A stretch of DNA of 64,000 bases, from positions 62,001-126,000 of the forward strand of contig NZ_JARXVE010000013.1 in the NCBI RefSeq assembly GCF_029893345.1. Direction: 5' to 3'. A program made the position numbers and the translations under genes. Within the stretch, counting starts at the first letter, position 1; each line of letters starts with the position of its first letter. Below, piece after piece: positions 8,690 through 17,181 of this stretch. The notes beneath the pieces were generated by a model. It had not been told where the DNA came from and did no database searches. It saw only the letters and a program-made list of their open reading frames with translations. The stretch is from Mycolicibacterium frederiksbergense. GTDB taxonomy: Bacteria > Actinomycetota > Actinomycetes > Mycobacteriales > Mycobacteriaceae.

Positions 8690-9839
8690 CTTGTACCTGG
8701 CTCACTTCTTTGCTCAACGCGTCGATGGCGCGGGACAGCTCCTGGCGCTGCGGTTCGGTCACCTTGTCGTAGGAGATGAAACCGTCACCGGCGCGGTACT
8801 TCTCCAGCAGAGCTTCGACCTCGGCGAAGCGCTGGTCCACCCGCTTGCCCAGGTCGGCGTCGCGTTCGTCGAGGATGGGGCGGACCGAGGCCACCGCGGT
8901 CTGCGACCCCTCCACGTTGCCCTTGAAGTCCCACAGATCGGTGTGGCTGAAGATGTCCTCCTCGCCGCTGATCTTGCTGATCGCGATCTCGTCGAGCAGA
9001 CCCTGTGCGCCGCCGGCGATCTGGGTGGAGTCGATGGTCCAGTCCGGGGACTTCACCCCGGCCTGCAGCTCCTTGACATCGGCCAGCAGCTGGTCGGCGA
9101 CCGCGTTGCTGTCGGCCTGCAGGCCGGTCACCCACAGTTCCTTTTCCAGCCGGTGGAAGCCGGTCCATTCCTGGCCGGGCTCCAGGTCGGCCTCACGCAG
9201 GTCGACGCGCGGGTCGAGGTCGTTCGGGAAGGATTCGGCCACCGGCTCGATCCGCTCCCAGTAGATCCGCGAGGTCGGATACAGCGCCTTGGCCTTTGCG
9301 ACGTCCTTGGCCTTGATCGCCGCCACGAACTCCTCGACGGCCGGGACCAGGGCGTCGGCCTGGCTGACGACGTAGCGCTTGTAGTTGTCGGAGGCTTCCT
9401 TGAACTTGCCCTCGGTGTCGACCTGCACGGCGTCGCCGGTGACCACGAAGTCGGCGCGGATGCCCTCACCGACCATGCCGGGCCGGCAGGAGGTCTGGTA
9501 GGTGCCGGGCTGGGTGAGCTGCACGATGAGCTGACGCTTGAGGCCGGGGGAGATGTTCTCCACCTCACCCATCACCCGGTCGCCCTCGCCGTACACGTAG
9601 AACTCGGTGACCTTGGAACCGGTATTGGTGACCACGAAGGTGCTCGGGCCGGTCACGGCGTCGGTGCCGGACAGTTTGCAGCCGGCGTCGGAGGCTTCGA
9701 CGGTGATCGGCGCGGGCTTCGCGCTGCCGCTGTCCCCGCTGGGCGCGGATTCCTTGGCCTGGCAACCGGCCAAGGAGAAACCGGCGAGCACCGCGGCGCC
9801 GGCCGCGATTCCAGCTCGAGCAACAGGGGTCATTTTCAC
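8673..9839 (-). CDS. efeO: EfeO iron-binding lipoprotein (cupredoxin plus peptidase M75 domain)
   Basis: The 388-aa periplasm-side iron-binding component of EfeUOB. A lipoprotein signal ends in the lipobox SLAGC. The cupredoxin domain follows (roughly residues 40-135, including PGTYQTSCRPGM), then the M75 imelysin-like domain with the HRLEKELW and DSTQIAGGAQGLLDEIA regions. An open frame continues far upstream of this gene antisense to nothing real and should not be used. I take the GTG at 9839, which overlaps the efeU stop as GTGA and has GGAAAGG 8 bases before it. An ATG two codons later is the alternative. Confidence 0.93.
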   Translation of the reverse strand: MKMTPVARAGIAAGAAVLAGFSLAGCQAKESAPSGDSGSAKPAPITVEASDAGCKLSGTDAVTGPSTFVVTNTGSKVTEFYVYGEGDRVMGEVENISPGLKRQLIVQLTQPGTYQTSCRPGMVGEGIRADFVVTGDAVQVDTEGKFKEASDNYKRYVVSQADALVPAVEEFVAAIKAKDVAKAKALYPTSRIYWERIEPVAESFPNDLDPRVDLREADLEPGQEWTGFHRLEKELWVTGLQADSNAVADQLLADVKELQAGVKSPDWTIDSTQIAGGAQGLLDEIAISKISGEEDIFSHTDLWDFKGNVEGSQTAVASVRPILDERDADLGKRVDQRFAEVEALLEKYRAGDGFISYDKVTEPQRQELSRAIDALSKEVSQVQGVIAP

Positions 9840-10780
9840 GTGGTCGACCTTTCCGAAGTGGGTGCGGGCTCCGGGTCGGCGCTCGGCTCGGAGGATGGGG
9901 AAGAAGCAGGCGTTCCGGCGGCGGCGGTGGCCGGCGTGGGCTTCAAGAACAGCGCCAGCACCACGACGAGGTAGGCCAGCCACGCGAGGAACTGCAGCAC
10001 GGTCGGCATGGGGTCGATGTTGAAGATGCCCTGGATGATCTCGCCGTACCAGGCCGACCAGTCGAAGGCGCCGGTCATGTCGAAGGCGGTGGAACCCAAT
10101 CCGGGCAGCCATCCGACGGTCTGCAGCGCCTTGACGCCGTACGCCAGGATTCCGGCCGCCACCACGATCAGGAACGCGCCGGTGTACTTGAAGAACTTCG
10201 CCAGGTTGATCCGGACGGCGCCGGCGTACATGCCGTAGGCGATCACCGCGGCGATCAGCACGCCGGCGATCAGGCCGGTCAGCGGCCACAGCGTCTCGGC
10301 TTCGGCGTAGCCGACCATGAACAGCGCGGTCTCCACGCCTTCGCGGCCGACCGCCAGGAAGGCCAGCAGTGCCACGGCCGGGCCGCCGGTCTGCAGCGCC
10401 TGCGACATTTCGCTGCGCAGTTCGCCGGACATCGACGCCGAGGCCCGTTTCATCCACAGCACCATGGTGGTGACGATGACGACCGCGATCAGCGAGGCGA
10501 TTCCGGCGATGGCTTCGGCGCCCAATCCGCTGATGGTGTTCTCGCTGAATTGGATGACCAGGAACACAGTGACGGTCACGGCGATCGCGCCACCGGCGCC
10601 CAGCCAGACCCATTTGAGGGCGTCCCTGCGTTCGGATTTGACCAGGAACGCGATCAGGATCGACACCACGATGGCGGCTTCCAGGCCTTCGCGCAGCCCG
10701 ATCAAACCGCTGCCGAACAGCTGCGATGTGACGTTGGATGCGGCCAGGGCGCTGGCCGGAACGTCCGCGATGGCAGTCAT
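9836..10780 (-). CDS. efeU: EfeU/FTR1-family iron permease
   Basis: A 314-aa multi-spanning iron transporter of the OFeT/FTR1 family. Both REGxE iron-handling motifs are present: GLREGLEAAIVV in the first helix and VGREGVETALFMVG in the fourth. About seven hydrophobic segments precede a Pro/Ser/Ala-rich tail. The start is the ATG at 10780, preceded by GCGAGGA; the open frame extends 20 codons further without support. It is the first gene of the efeUOB operon. A plausible iron box lies about 65 bases upstream. Confidence 0.94.
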   Translation of the reverse strand: MTAIADVPASALAASNVTSQLFGSGLIGLREGLEAAIVVSILIAFLVKSERRDALKWVWLGAGGAIAVTVTVFLVIQFSENTISGLGAEAIAGIASLIAVVIVTTMVLWMKRASASMSGELRSEMSQALQTGGPAVALLAFLAVGREGVETALFMVGYAEAETLWPLTGLIAGVLIAAVIAYGMYAGAVRINLAKFFKYTGAFLIVVAAGILAYGVKALQTVGWLPGLGSTAFDMTGAFDWSAWYGEIIQGIFNIDPMPTVLQFLAWLAYLVVVLALFLKPTPATAAAGTPASSPSSEPSADPEPAPTSERSTT

Positions 10781-10842
10781 TGAAGCGTCCTCGCTAGACC
10801 GGGTGAGACATCGGATCGGAATGTAGCATTGCCTTGCCATAC

Positions 10843-10861
10843 CAAGGCGTGGCTCACCTTA
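10843..10861 (-). promoter_or_regulatory. Candidate IdeR iron box upstream of efeUOB
   Basis: The plus strand reads CAAGGCGTGGCTCACCTTA. Against the 19-bp IdeR/DtxR consensus (TTAGGTTAGGCTAACCTAA) 12 positions agree, with the right half GGCTCACCTTA fitting best. It sits between divergent efeU and lpqU, where iron-dependent repression of uptake would be expected. Confidence 0.4.
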
Positions 10862-10973
10862 GCAGGGGGTCTCGGGCCTGGGCCGCCTTCTCCCACGGAC
10901 CCGTCGGCCGAGACGTCGGTGCGCGCGCATGCGACGATGGCGAATCAGTTGGAAGAGGGGTTTAGGGAGTCCG

Positions 10974-11705
10974 GTGTCGCCAGTGCGTTGGCTGCGGGCT
11001 GTCGCCGTAGTTGCTGCGACAGCACTGCTGTTGGCATCCAGCTGTTCGTGGCAGATCGGCACCCCTATCCCCGAAGGTGTGCCACCCCCGGCGGGGGATC
11101 CGGTGCCCGCGGTGGACACCTACGCCAAGGGCCGGCCCGCCGATCAGCTGCATGAATGGGCAGCGCAGCGGGCGCCCGCGCTGGGCATCCCCGTCAACGC
11201 CCTGGAGGCCTACGCCTACGCCGCCCGCGTCGCCGAGGTGGAGAACCCGAATTGCCAGCTGGCCTGGACCACCTTGGCCGGTATCGGCATGGTCGAGAGT
11301 CACCACGGCACGTACCGGGGCGCCATGATCGCCCGCAACGGAGACGTCACCCCGCCGATTCGCGGCGTGCAGCTGGACGGGACCGCCGGCAATCTGCACA
11401 TCCCCGACACCGACGGCGGGTTGCTCGACGGCGACGCCACGCTTGACCGGGCGATGGGGCCGATGCAGTTCATCCCGGAAACGTGGCGGCACTACGGCGT
11501 CGACGCCAACAACGACGGAGTGGTCAGCCCGGACAACTTCGACGACGCCGCGCTCTCGGCGGCCGGCCTGTTGTGCTGGTACGGCAAAGATCTGTCCACC
11601 CCGCGGGGTTGGATGAACGCCCTGACGGCCTACAACTACTCCGGGCAGTACGCCCGCGCGGTGCGGGACTGGGCGACGGCGTACGCGACCGGCCACCCTC
11701 TCTGA
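10974..11705 (+). CDS. lpqU: LpqU-like lytic transglycosylase lipoprotein
   Basis: A 243-aa exported transglycosylase of the MltB/SLT_2 type that cleaves peptidoglycan. I choose the GTG at 10974, which has AGGGAG 5-6 bases upstream; an ATG at 10929 lies in the same frame. A hydrophobic signal ends at LLASSC, a lipobox. The catalytic glutamate is in AGIGMVESHHG, and the conserved MGPMQFIPETW segment follows. Position between mazG and eno matches Rv1022 (LpqU) as I recall it. Confidence 0.9.
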   Translation: MSPVRWLRAVAVVAATALLLASSCSWQIGTPIPEGVPPPAGDPVPAVDTYAKGRPADQLHEWAAQRAPALGIPVNALEAYAYAARVAEVENPNCQLAWTTLAGIGMVESHHGTYRGAMIARNGDVTPPIRGVQLDGTAGNLHIPDTDGGLLDGDATLDRAMGPMQFIPETWRHYGVDANNDGVVSPDNFDDAALSAAGLLCWYGKDLSTPRGWMNALTAYNYSGQYARAVRDWATAYATGHPL

Positions 11706-11829
11706 CGCGCGTTGACACACCGCCCTAATAGGCCGAGGTGTGGGCCACGCTCTAGTCTCATCCCTAAGCTCACGCAGTAGCGCCAAGCATGCCCAGACGC
11801 CACCAGCAGGACGCAATAAGGAGAAGCCA

Positions 11830-13113
11830 GTGCCCATCATCGAGCAGGTCGGAGCCCGCGAGATCCTCGACTCCCGGGGCAACCCGACGGTTGAGGTCGA
11901 GGTGGCCCTGACCGACGGGACGTTCGCTCGTGCCGCGGTGCCGTCGGGCGCATCGACCGGCGAGCACGAGGCGGTGGAGCTGCGTGACGGCGGCACCCGC
12001 TACGGCGGCAAGGGCGTGGAGAAGGCCGTGGAGGCCGTGCTCGACGAGATCGCCCCCGCCGTCATCGGCCTGGGCGCCGACGATCAGCGGCTCATCGACC
12101 AGGCGCTGCTGGACCTCGACGGTACGCCGGACAAGTCCCGGCTGGGCGCCAACTCCATCCTCGGCGTCTCGCTGGCGGTCGCAAAGGGCGCCGCGGAATC
12201 GGCCGGTCTGCCGCTGTTCCGTTACCTGGGCGGACCGAACGCGCACATCCTGCCGGTGCCGATGATGAACATCCTCAACGGTGGCGCCCACGCCGACACC
12301 GGTGTGGACGTGCAGGAGTTCATGGTTGCCCCGATCGGTGCGCCCTCGTTCAAGGAGGCGCTGCGCTGGGGTGCGGAGGTCTACCACTCGCTCAAGGCGG
12401 TGCTCAAGAAGCACGGACTGTCCACCGGTCTGGGCGATGAGGGCGGTTTCGCTCCCGACGTCGCAGGCACCAAGGCCGCACTGGACCTGATCGCGACGGC
12501 CATCGAGGCCACCGGTTTCAAGCTGGGCAGCGATGTGGCGCTGGCACTGGATGTGGCCGCCACCGAGTTCTACACCGAGGGTTCGGGTTACGCCTTCGAG
12601 AAGGAGAACCGCACCGCGGCGCAGATGGCCGAGTTCTACGCCGGCCTGCTCGATTCCTACCCGCTGGTGTCGATCGAGGATCCGCTCTCCGAGGACGACT
12701 GGGACGGCTGGGTGGCGCTCACCGCGGCCATCGGCGACCGGGTCCAGCTGGTCGGTGACGACCTGTTCGTGACCAACCCCGAGCGCCTGGAGGACGGCAT
12801 CGAGCGCGGTGCCGCCAATGCGCTGCTGGTGAAGGTCAACCAGATCGGCACGCTGACCGAGACCCTGGACGCTGTCGCGTTGGCACACAACAGCGGTTAC
12901 CGCACCATGATGAGCCACCGCAGCGGTGAGACCGAGGACACCACCATCGCCGACCTGGCGGTCGCGGTGGGCAGCGGTCAGATCAAGACCGGTGCTCCGG
13001 CACGCAGCGAGCGGGTGGCCAAGTACAACCAGCTGCTGCGCATCGAGGAGACGCTCGGCGACGCCGCCCGCTATGCGGGTGATCTGGCGTTCCCCCGGTT
13101 CGAGGCCAAGTAA
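11830..13113 (+). CDS. eno: Enolase
   Basis: A 427-aa phosphopyruvate hydratase interconverting 2-phosphoglycerate and phosphoenolpyruvate in glycolysis. The start is the GTG at 11830 with AAGGAG six bases upstream; the frame is open 30 codons further but unsupported. Family blocks are all there: ILDSRGNPTVEVE, SGASTGEHEA, DEGGFAPDV, SIEDPL, VGDDLFVTN, KVNQIGTLTE (catalytic Lys) and MMSHRSGETEDT. A TTGACA hexamer at 11712 may belong to its promoter. Confidence 0.98.
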   Translation: MPIIEQVGAREILDSRGNPTVEVEVALTDGTFARAAVPSGASTGEHEAVELRDGGTRYGGKGVEKAVEAVLDEIAPAVIGLGADDQRLIDQALLDLDGTPDKSRLGANSILGVSLAVAKGAAESAGLPLFRYLGGPNAHILPVPMMNILNGGAHADTGVDVQEFMVAPIGAPSFKEALRWGAEVYHSLKAVLKKHGLSTGLGDEGGFAPDVAGTKAALDLIATAIEATGFKLGSDVALALDVAATEFYTEGSGYAFEKENRTAAQMAEFYAGLLDSYPLVSIEDPLSEDDWDGWVALTAAIGDRVQLVGDDLFVTNPERLEDGIERGAANALLVKVNQIGTLTETLDAVALAHNSGYRTMMSHRSGETEDTTIADLAVAVGSGQIKTGAPARSERVAKYNQLLRIEETLGDAARYAGDLAFPRFEAK

Positions 13114-13140
13114 CTCAGGCGTCTGCGCGCCAAAACGACG

Positions 13141-13851
13141 ATGCCCGAAGCGAAGCGGCCCGATCCGAAGCGACGCTCCCCGGCCTCCCGGCCGGGGAGG
13201 CCGGGCAAGGCTGGTGAGTCGAATCGCCCGCGTGCTTCGCAGGCCCGTCGCCGGGCGGCGGATTCCCGTCAGGCCGAGCCGGTCGCCGACGAAGCGGTCA
13301 GCAAAGCGATTGCGGTACAAGCCCAACAGCAGGCCGAGCTGCAGTCCGAACAGCGGTTCGGGTCGGCGGCGCGCCGCGCGGCCATTCTGGCCGCGGTGGT
13401 GTGTGTGCTGACCTTGACCATCGCCGGGCCGGTCCGAACCTATTTCGCGCAGCGCACCGAGATGAAACAACTCCAAGCCAGCGAGGAGCAGTTGCGTACC
13501 CAGATCGCCAACCTGGAGCAGCAGAAGGTCAAGCTTGCCGACCCGGCGTACATCGCGGCCCAGGCCCGGGAACGGCTCGGTTTCGTGATGCCCGGTGACA
13601 CCCCGTATCGGGTGCAGCTGCCGCCGGAGGCCATGGTGCCGGCCGAGCCGGGAGAACCCGGGCTGCCGGGCTCGACCGCGCCCACGGGTCAGCCGTGGTA
13701 CACCGCGCTGTGGCACACGATTGCCGATGAGCCGCATGGGGTTTCGCCGACCATCGGTGTGCCTGTGCCGGCACCGGGTGGGCCGGCGCCTGCCGGACCC
13801 GGGCCGGTCCCGCCCCCGCCGGCCGAACCGTCGGGAGGTCCTCGTGGTTGA
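13141..13851 (+). CDS. FtsB/DivIC-family septum formation initiator
   Basis: A 236-aa bitopic protein. A basic, Arg/Lys/Pro-rich cytoplasmic N terminus of ~78 residues leads into one membrane helix (ARRAAILAAVVCVLTLTIAG), then a coiled coil (EMKQLQASEEQLRTQIANLE) and a Pro/Gly/Ala-rich tail. The DPAYIAAQARERLGFVMPGD block is typical of DivIC/FtsB. It probably joins FtsL and FtsQ in the divisome. It corresponds in position to Rv1024 and overlaps the next gene by 8 bases. Confidence 0.88.
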   Translation: MPEAKRPDPKRRSPASRPGRPGKAGESNRPRASQARRRAADSRQAEPVADEAVSKAIAVQAQQQAELQSEQRFGSAARRAAILAAVVCVLTLTIAGPVRTYFAQRTEMKQLQASEEQLRTQIANLEQQKVKLADPAYIAAQARERLGFVMPGDTPYRVQLPPEAMVPAEPGEPGLPGSTAPTGQPWYTALWHTIADEPHGVSPTIGVPVPAPGGPAPAGPGPVPPPPAEPSGGPRG

Positions 13852-14335
13852 TCCTGTCGACATCGAGGCCGTGTCACGGCAATTGGGCCGGGAGCCGCGC
13901 GGTGTTCTCGAGATCGCCTACCGCTGCCCCAACGGCGAGCCCGGCGTGGTCAAGACCGCGCCCAGACTTCCTGATGGCACGCCGTTCCCGACGCTGTACT
14001 ACCTGACGCATCCGGCGCTCACCGCGGCGGCCAGCCGGCTGGAATCCTCCGGATTGATGCGGGAGATGACCGAACGGCTGCAACAGGATGAGGAGCTGGC
14101 CGCGGCTTACCGCCGGGCGCATGAGTCCTATCTGGCCGAGCGTGACGCGATCGAATCGCTGGGCACCTCGTTCACTGGTGGCGGCATGCCTGACCGGGTC
14201 AAGTGCCTCCATGTGGTGATGGCCCATTCGCTGGCAAAAGGCCCCGGAGTCAACCCCTTTGGTGACGAAGCGCTCGCCGTGCTGGCGGTCGAGCCGGCGA
14301 TGGCCGGAATCTTGGATCGTGAGGTATGGGCTTGA
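13844..14335 (+). CDS. DUF501 conserved protein
   Basis: A 163-aa soluble protein of the DUF501 family (Rv1025 equivalent). Start GTG at 13844 is preceded by GGGAGG inside the previous gene. Recognisable family blocks include PNGEPGVVKTAPRLPDGTPF, a central LYYLTHP, and near the end DRVKCLHVVMAHSLAKGPG followed by NPFGD. No biochemical role is established. The constant link to ftsB-like and ppx2 genes and overlaps at both ends show one transcription unit. Confidence 0.9.
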   Translation: MVDPVDIEAVSRQLGREPRGVLEIAYRCPNGEPGVVKTAPRLPDGTPFPTLYYLTHPALTAAASRLESSGLMREMTERLQQDEELAAAYRRAHESYLAERDAIESLGTSFTGGGMPDRVKCLHVVMAHSLAKGPGVNPFGDEALAVLAVEPAMAGILDREVWA

Positions 14336-15276
14336 ACCGGGTCGGCGCGATTGACTGTGGCACCAACTCGATCCGGCTGCTGATCGCCGACGTGGTGGAC
14401 GGCAAGCTTCGCGACGTGCACCGCGAGATGCGCATCGTGCGGCTGGGGCAGGGGGTCGACGCGACCGGAAAGTTCGCCCCGGAAGCGTTGGCGCGCACCG
14501 AATCCGCGTTGGCGGACTACGCCGCGCTGATGGCCGAGCATTCGGTGACCGCGGTGCGGATGGTCGCCACCTCGGCCGCCCGGGATGCGGGCAACCGAGA
14601 TGAATTCTTCGCGATGACCGCGCGGCTGCTGGGCAAGGTGGTGGCCGGTAGTCAGGCCGAGGTGATCACCGGCACCGAGGAGGCCGAGTTGTCGTTCCGC
14701 GGAGCGGTCGGCGAACTCGACTCTGCGGCAAGCCCGTTCGTGGTCGTGGATCTGGGCGGCGGCTCTACCGAGGTGGTGCTCGGCAGCACGGCCGTGCAGG
14801 CCAGCTTCTCGGCCGATATCGGATGCGTCCGGTTGACCGAGCGGTGCCTGCATTCGGATCCGCCCACCGCGGCCGAGGTGGCCGAGGCGCGGACGGTGGT
14901 CCGCGACGGGCTGGCCGAGGCGCTGCGGGTGGTACCGGTCGAAAGCGCGCACACCTGGGTCGGGGTGGCCGGGACGATGACCACTCTGTCGGCGCTGGCG
15001 CAGCACATGACCGAATACGATGCCGACGCGATTCACTTGTCCCGCATCGGATTCACCGAGCTGCTCGAGGTGTGCGAACGGCTGATCGGGATGACGAAAG
15101 CCGAACGCCTGGCGCTCGGGCCGATGCATTCCGGCCGTGCCGACGTGATCGGCGGCGGTGCGATCATCGTGCAGGAGCTGGCGGCCGTGCTCGGCCGGCG
15201 GGCCGGCATCGATGAACTGGTGGTCAGCGAACACGACATTCTCGACGGCATCGCATTGTCGATCGCGTCGGTCTGA
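14326..15276 (+). CDS. ppx2: Exopolyphosphatase-family protein Ppx2
   Basis: A 316-aa member of the Ppx/GppA branch of the ASKHA superfamily, acting on polyphosphate or guanosine pentaphosphate. The phosphate-1 motif AIDCGTNSIRLL lies at the start, the phosphate-2 loop is VVVDLGGGSTEVV, and GVAGTMTTLSAL forms the later nucleotide-site loop. It lacks the C-terminal HD-like domain of long Ppx proteins, as in mycobacterial short forms. Overlaps DUF501 by 10 bases. Confidence 0.92.
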   Translation: MGLNRVGAIDCGTNSIRLLIADVVDGKLRDVHREMRIVRLGQGVDATGKFAPEALARTESALADYAALMAEHSVTAVRMVATSAARDAGNRDEFFAMTARLLGKVVAGSQAEVITGTEEAELSFRGAVGELDSAASPFVVVDLGGGSTEVVLGSTAVQASFSADIGCVRLTERCLHSDPPTAAEVAEARTVVRDGLAEALRVVPVESAHTWVGVAGTMTTLSALAQHMTEYDADAIHLSRIGFTELLEVCERLIGMTKAERLALGPMHSGRADVIGGGAIIVQELAAVLGRRAGIDELVVSEHDILDGIALSIASV

Positions 15277-15313
15277 CCCGTCGGCACCGGTCGAAAACAC
15301 GCTCCAAAAAAAC

Positions 15314-15347
15314 AACGGCCGAACGCGGTAGTCCGCGTTCGGCCGTT
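15314..15347 (-). terminator. Rho-independent terminator for the MPT63-like gene
   Basis: A perfect 15-bp stem (left arm AACGGCCGAACGCGG at 15314-15328, right arm 15333-15347) with a TAGT loop. On the minus strand it is followed by a run of seven T, so it ends transcription of the gene at 15378. It may also stop readthrough from ppx2. Confidence 0.85.
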
Positions 15348-15377
15348 GCCGTATCGATCTAGGTCAGGACCTCTGAA

Positions 15378-16418
15378 TCAGGACGCCGACCCGTGGTTGC
15401 TCGCCGGTGCGACCGCCGGCGCCGGGGCGACCGTGGTCACCGCCGGCTGGGTTCCGGCCGGAACCAGCGCCGGCTCGGTGGCGGCGGGCTGCTGGGCCGG
15501 AGCGCCCGGGGCCGGGTTGGCGGCCGGGACAGTCTCGCTCGGCGCAATGGCCGTGGCGGCGCTGCCCGCGCCGGCCGGGGCCGCTGCGGGTGCCGGGGCA
15601 CCTTCGGCGACCGGCGTGCCGTGGGCGACCGGGGTCGTCTCGGCGCCCGGAGCGCCCGGGGCTGCAGCCGGAGCGGCCGGAGCGCCCGGGGCGGCAGCCG
15701 GGGCAGCCTCGGTCCCGGCCGGGGTGGCGGCCGGAGCGGCGGCCGGGGTTGCGGCGGGCAGATCCGTTGCGCGGCTACCCGCACCGGTGCCGGCCGGGGT
15801 GGTCGCGGTGCCGGCGGCAGCCGGGGTGGCGGCCGGTGCTGCGTTGGCCGGTGCGGCGGCGGCCGGGGTGGCCGCAGTCGCCGGGGCCGCCGCGGGGGCG
15901 GGACGGCTCTGGGCACCGCTGGAGGCCGGAGCCGGGGCGGGTGCGGCGGGCTTGTCCCACACCGCCAGGTCACGACCGCCGGTGTTGTAGACGACGGCTG
16001 ACGGCTGCTCGCCGGTCACATCGAAGTAGATCTTGCCGCTGGTCTTCTCGCCCTGCGAGATGGTGGCCGGGTTGACGCCCTCCGGGCTGGCAACCTGGAA
16101 CAGGGCACGGTAGTTCTGCCCGTCGGCGGCGCGCACGTTGAAGTTGGAGACGATCGGCGTCACCGAGCCCTGCAGGGCTTCGTTGGTGGCGGTGACCTCC
16201 CACAGGGTGCCGCGGGTGTGGTAATCGATGGTGTCGCTGCTGGGCTTGAGGTCGGTAACCGTCCAACCCTGGATCACGTTGCCGTTTTCCAGTTTCGCCT
16301 GGCTGCCGAGGGCGGCGGTGCTGGCGGCACTGTCGTCGGCGAGCGCCATCGGGGCGCTGGCGACGATCGCCGCAGCGGCGAACGCCGCTCCGACAAAGGC
16401 CGTATTGATACTGGTCAT
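15378..16418 (-). CDS. MPT63-like secreted protein with Ala/Pro-rich extension
   Basis: An exported protein of 346 aa. The signal peptide ends at PMALA|DD. Residues ~35-155 match the MPT63 (DUF1942) immunoglobulin-like domain: GWTVTDLKPSS, GSVTPIVSNFNVRAADG, and ISQGEKTSGKIYFDVTG. About 190 further residues are almost only Ala, Pro, Thr and Gly in APAAAPA-type units, which MPT63 itself (about 130 aa mature) lacks. This tail could span or bind the cell wall. Start is uncertain: ATG 16418 fits the signal peptide, but an AGGAG lies rather far upstream; GTG 16433 is possible. Confidence 0.85.
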   Translation of the reverse strand: MTSINTAFVGAAFAAAAIVASAPMALADDSAASTAALGSQAKLENGNVIQGWTVTDLKPSSDTIDYHTRGTLWEVTATNEALQGSVTPIVSNFNVRAADGQNYRALFQVASPEGVNPATISQGEKTSGKIYFDVTGEQPSAVVYNTGGRDLAVWDKPAAPAPAPASSGAQSRPAPAAAPATAATPAAAAPANAAPAATPAAAGTATTPAGTGAGSRATDLPAATPAAAPAATPAGTEAAPAAAPGAPAAPAAAPGAPGAETTPVAHGTPVAEGAPAPAAAPAGAGSAATAIAPSETVPAANPAPGAPAQQPAATEPALVPAGTQPAVTTVAPAPAVAPASNHGSAS

Positions 16419-16433
16419 CTTCAAGGCATTCAC

Positions 16434-16817
16434 TCCTGACTGGTCCAAACACAGACGCAGGCCCCCCGCAGTGGGACACCCACTTCATGCGAAGTTAGCA
16501 GCTTAAGAGGATGCTGTGGAACAGTAGCTCGCAGTTTCTGCCATTAGCGGTTGGCGGTCAGGGCTGCCGAGGTGCGCCGGGGCCGCCATTGGCATGCGTT
16601 CACAGCCGCTACGACCAGCACAATCACGCCGAGCCGGTGCCCGCGTAGGTCGATTTGACTGGGTAACAGGCGCGCTCGGTGGGGCAGAGGGGCTCACCGG
16701 TCTGGTGACTGTTCAGAATCTCGATGAGCGGGATGAGCGGTAGTGCCTGCCCGGGCTGTGCGGCAGCTGGACCTCGACGCGTTTGCGGTGGGTCGGGTGA
16801 TCGGCCCGGTAGAGGGT
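16434..16817. other. Gap without a convincing gene
   Basis: Between the MPT63-like gene and the hairpin at 16818 I find no frame with a good start site and plausible composition on either strand. The region contains the MPT63-like promoter at its left end. Confidence 0.5.
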
Positions 16818-16854
16818 GGTGACCTGCCGACGGTTGTCCGGGCGGCAGGTCACC
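16818..16854 (-). terminator. Hairpin downstream of the Cys-rich ORF
   Basis: A perfect 12-bp inverted repeat, GGTGACCTGCCG (16818-16829) and its complement (16843-16854), with a 13-base loop. It begins 7 bases after the stop of the Cys-rich ORF on the minus strand. There is no T-run, so intrinsic termination is plausible but unproven. Confidence 0.5.
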
Positions 16855-16861
16855 GACGGCG

Positions 16862-16960
16862 TCAGCGCCGGACGTTGCAGTTCGGCGGGTTCCCGCAATG
16901 GTGGCCACCGTCGCAGGCATTGCAGTGACAGGTGCAGGATCCCTTGGTTGCCATGCGCAT
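16862..16960 (-). CDS. Small Cys/His-rich metallothionein-like protein
   Basis: A 32-residue ORF too short for ordinary gene callers. It contains six cysteines and three histidines: CTCHCNAC at positions 9-16, then HHC (20-22) and a last Cys at 28 in PNCNV. The start ATG at 16960 has GAGGAG ten bases upstream, a strong ribosome site, and a hairpin follows the stop. A second ATG two codons in is also possible. The clustered CxC, CxHxC and CxxC spacing is what metallothioneins and other small metal-buffering peptides show. It lies beside nmtR/ctpJ, so a role in buffering Ni, Co, Cu or Zn is a reasonable inference. It is not obviously homologous to MymT. Confidence 0.65.
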   Translation of the reverse strand: MRMATKGSCTCHCNACDGGHHCGNPPNCNVRR

Positions 16961-17181
16961 CGTTGTTCAGCTCCTCACTGCCCGGGCAGCCCCGATGTGG
17001 TCGGTAGCAAACGCTCGAGCTTGGGCGGTCATCAACATATAACGACTTCACCATAGTTTGGGTCACCGTGAAAATAAAGGACTCCGGTGCCGAGCGGCGT
17101 TTTTGCCGCAGTTCCGGATATGCCTCGGCGTGCGGCGTCGAGCAATGCGGGAACTTCTTTGATTGCAGCGGATTTGAGGGT

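Noticed and set aside
9840..10613. In-frame N-terminal extension of EfeO reaching back across efeU
   Set aside because: It is Arg-rich, lies wholly on top of efeU in another frame, and the lipoprotein signal starts at 9839/9833.
11770..13863. 697-aa minus-strand open frame opposite eno and the ftsB-like gene
   Set aside because: Arg/Gly/Leu-biased shadow frame without motifs or ribosome site.
16713..17066. 117-aa minus-strand frame overlapping the Cys-rich ORF
   Set aside because: Composition is unnatural and it has no start site, whereas the overlapping 32-aa frame has GAGGAG and a patterned Cys/His content.
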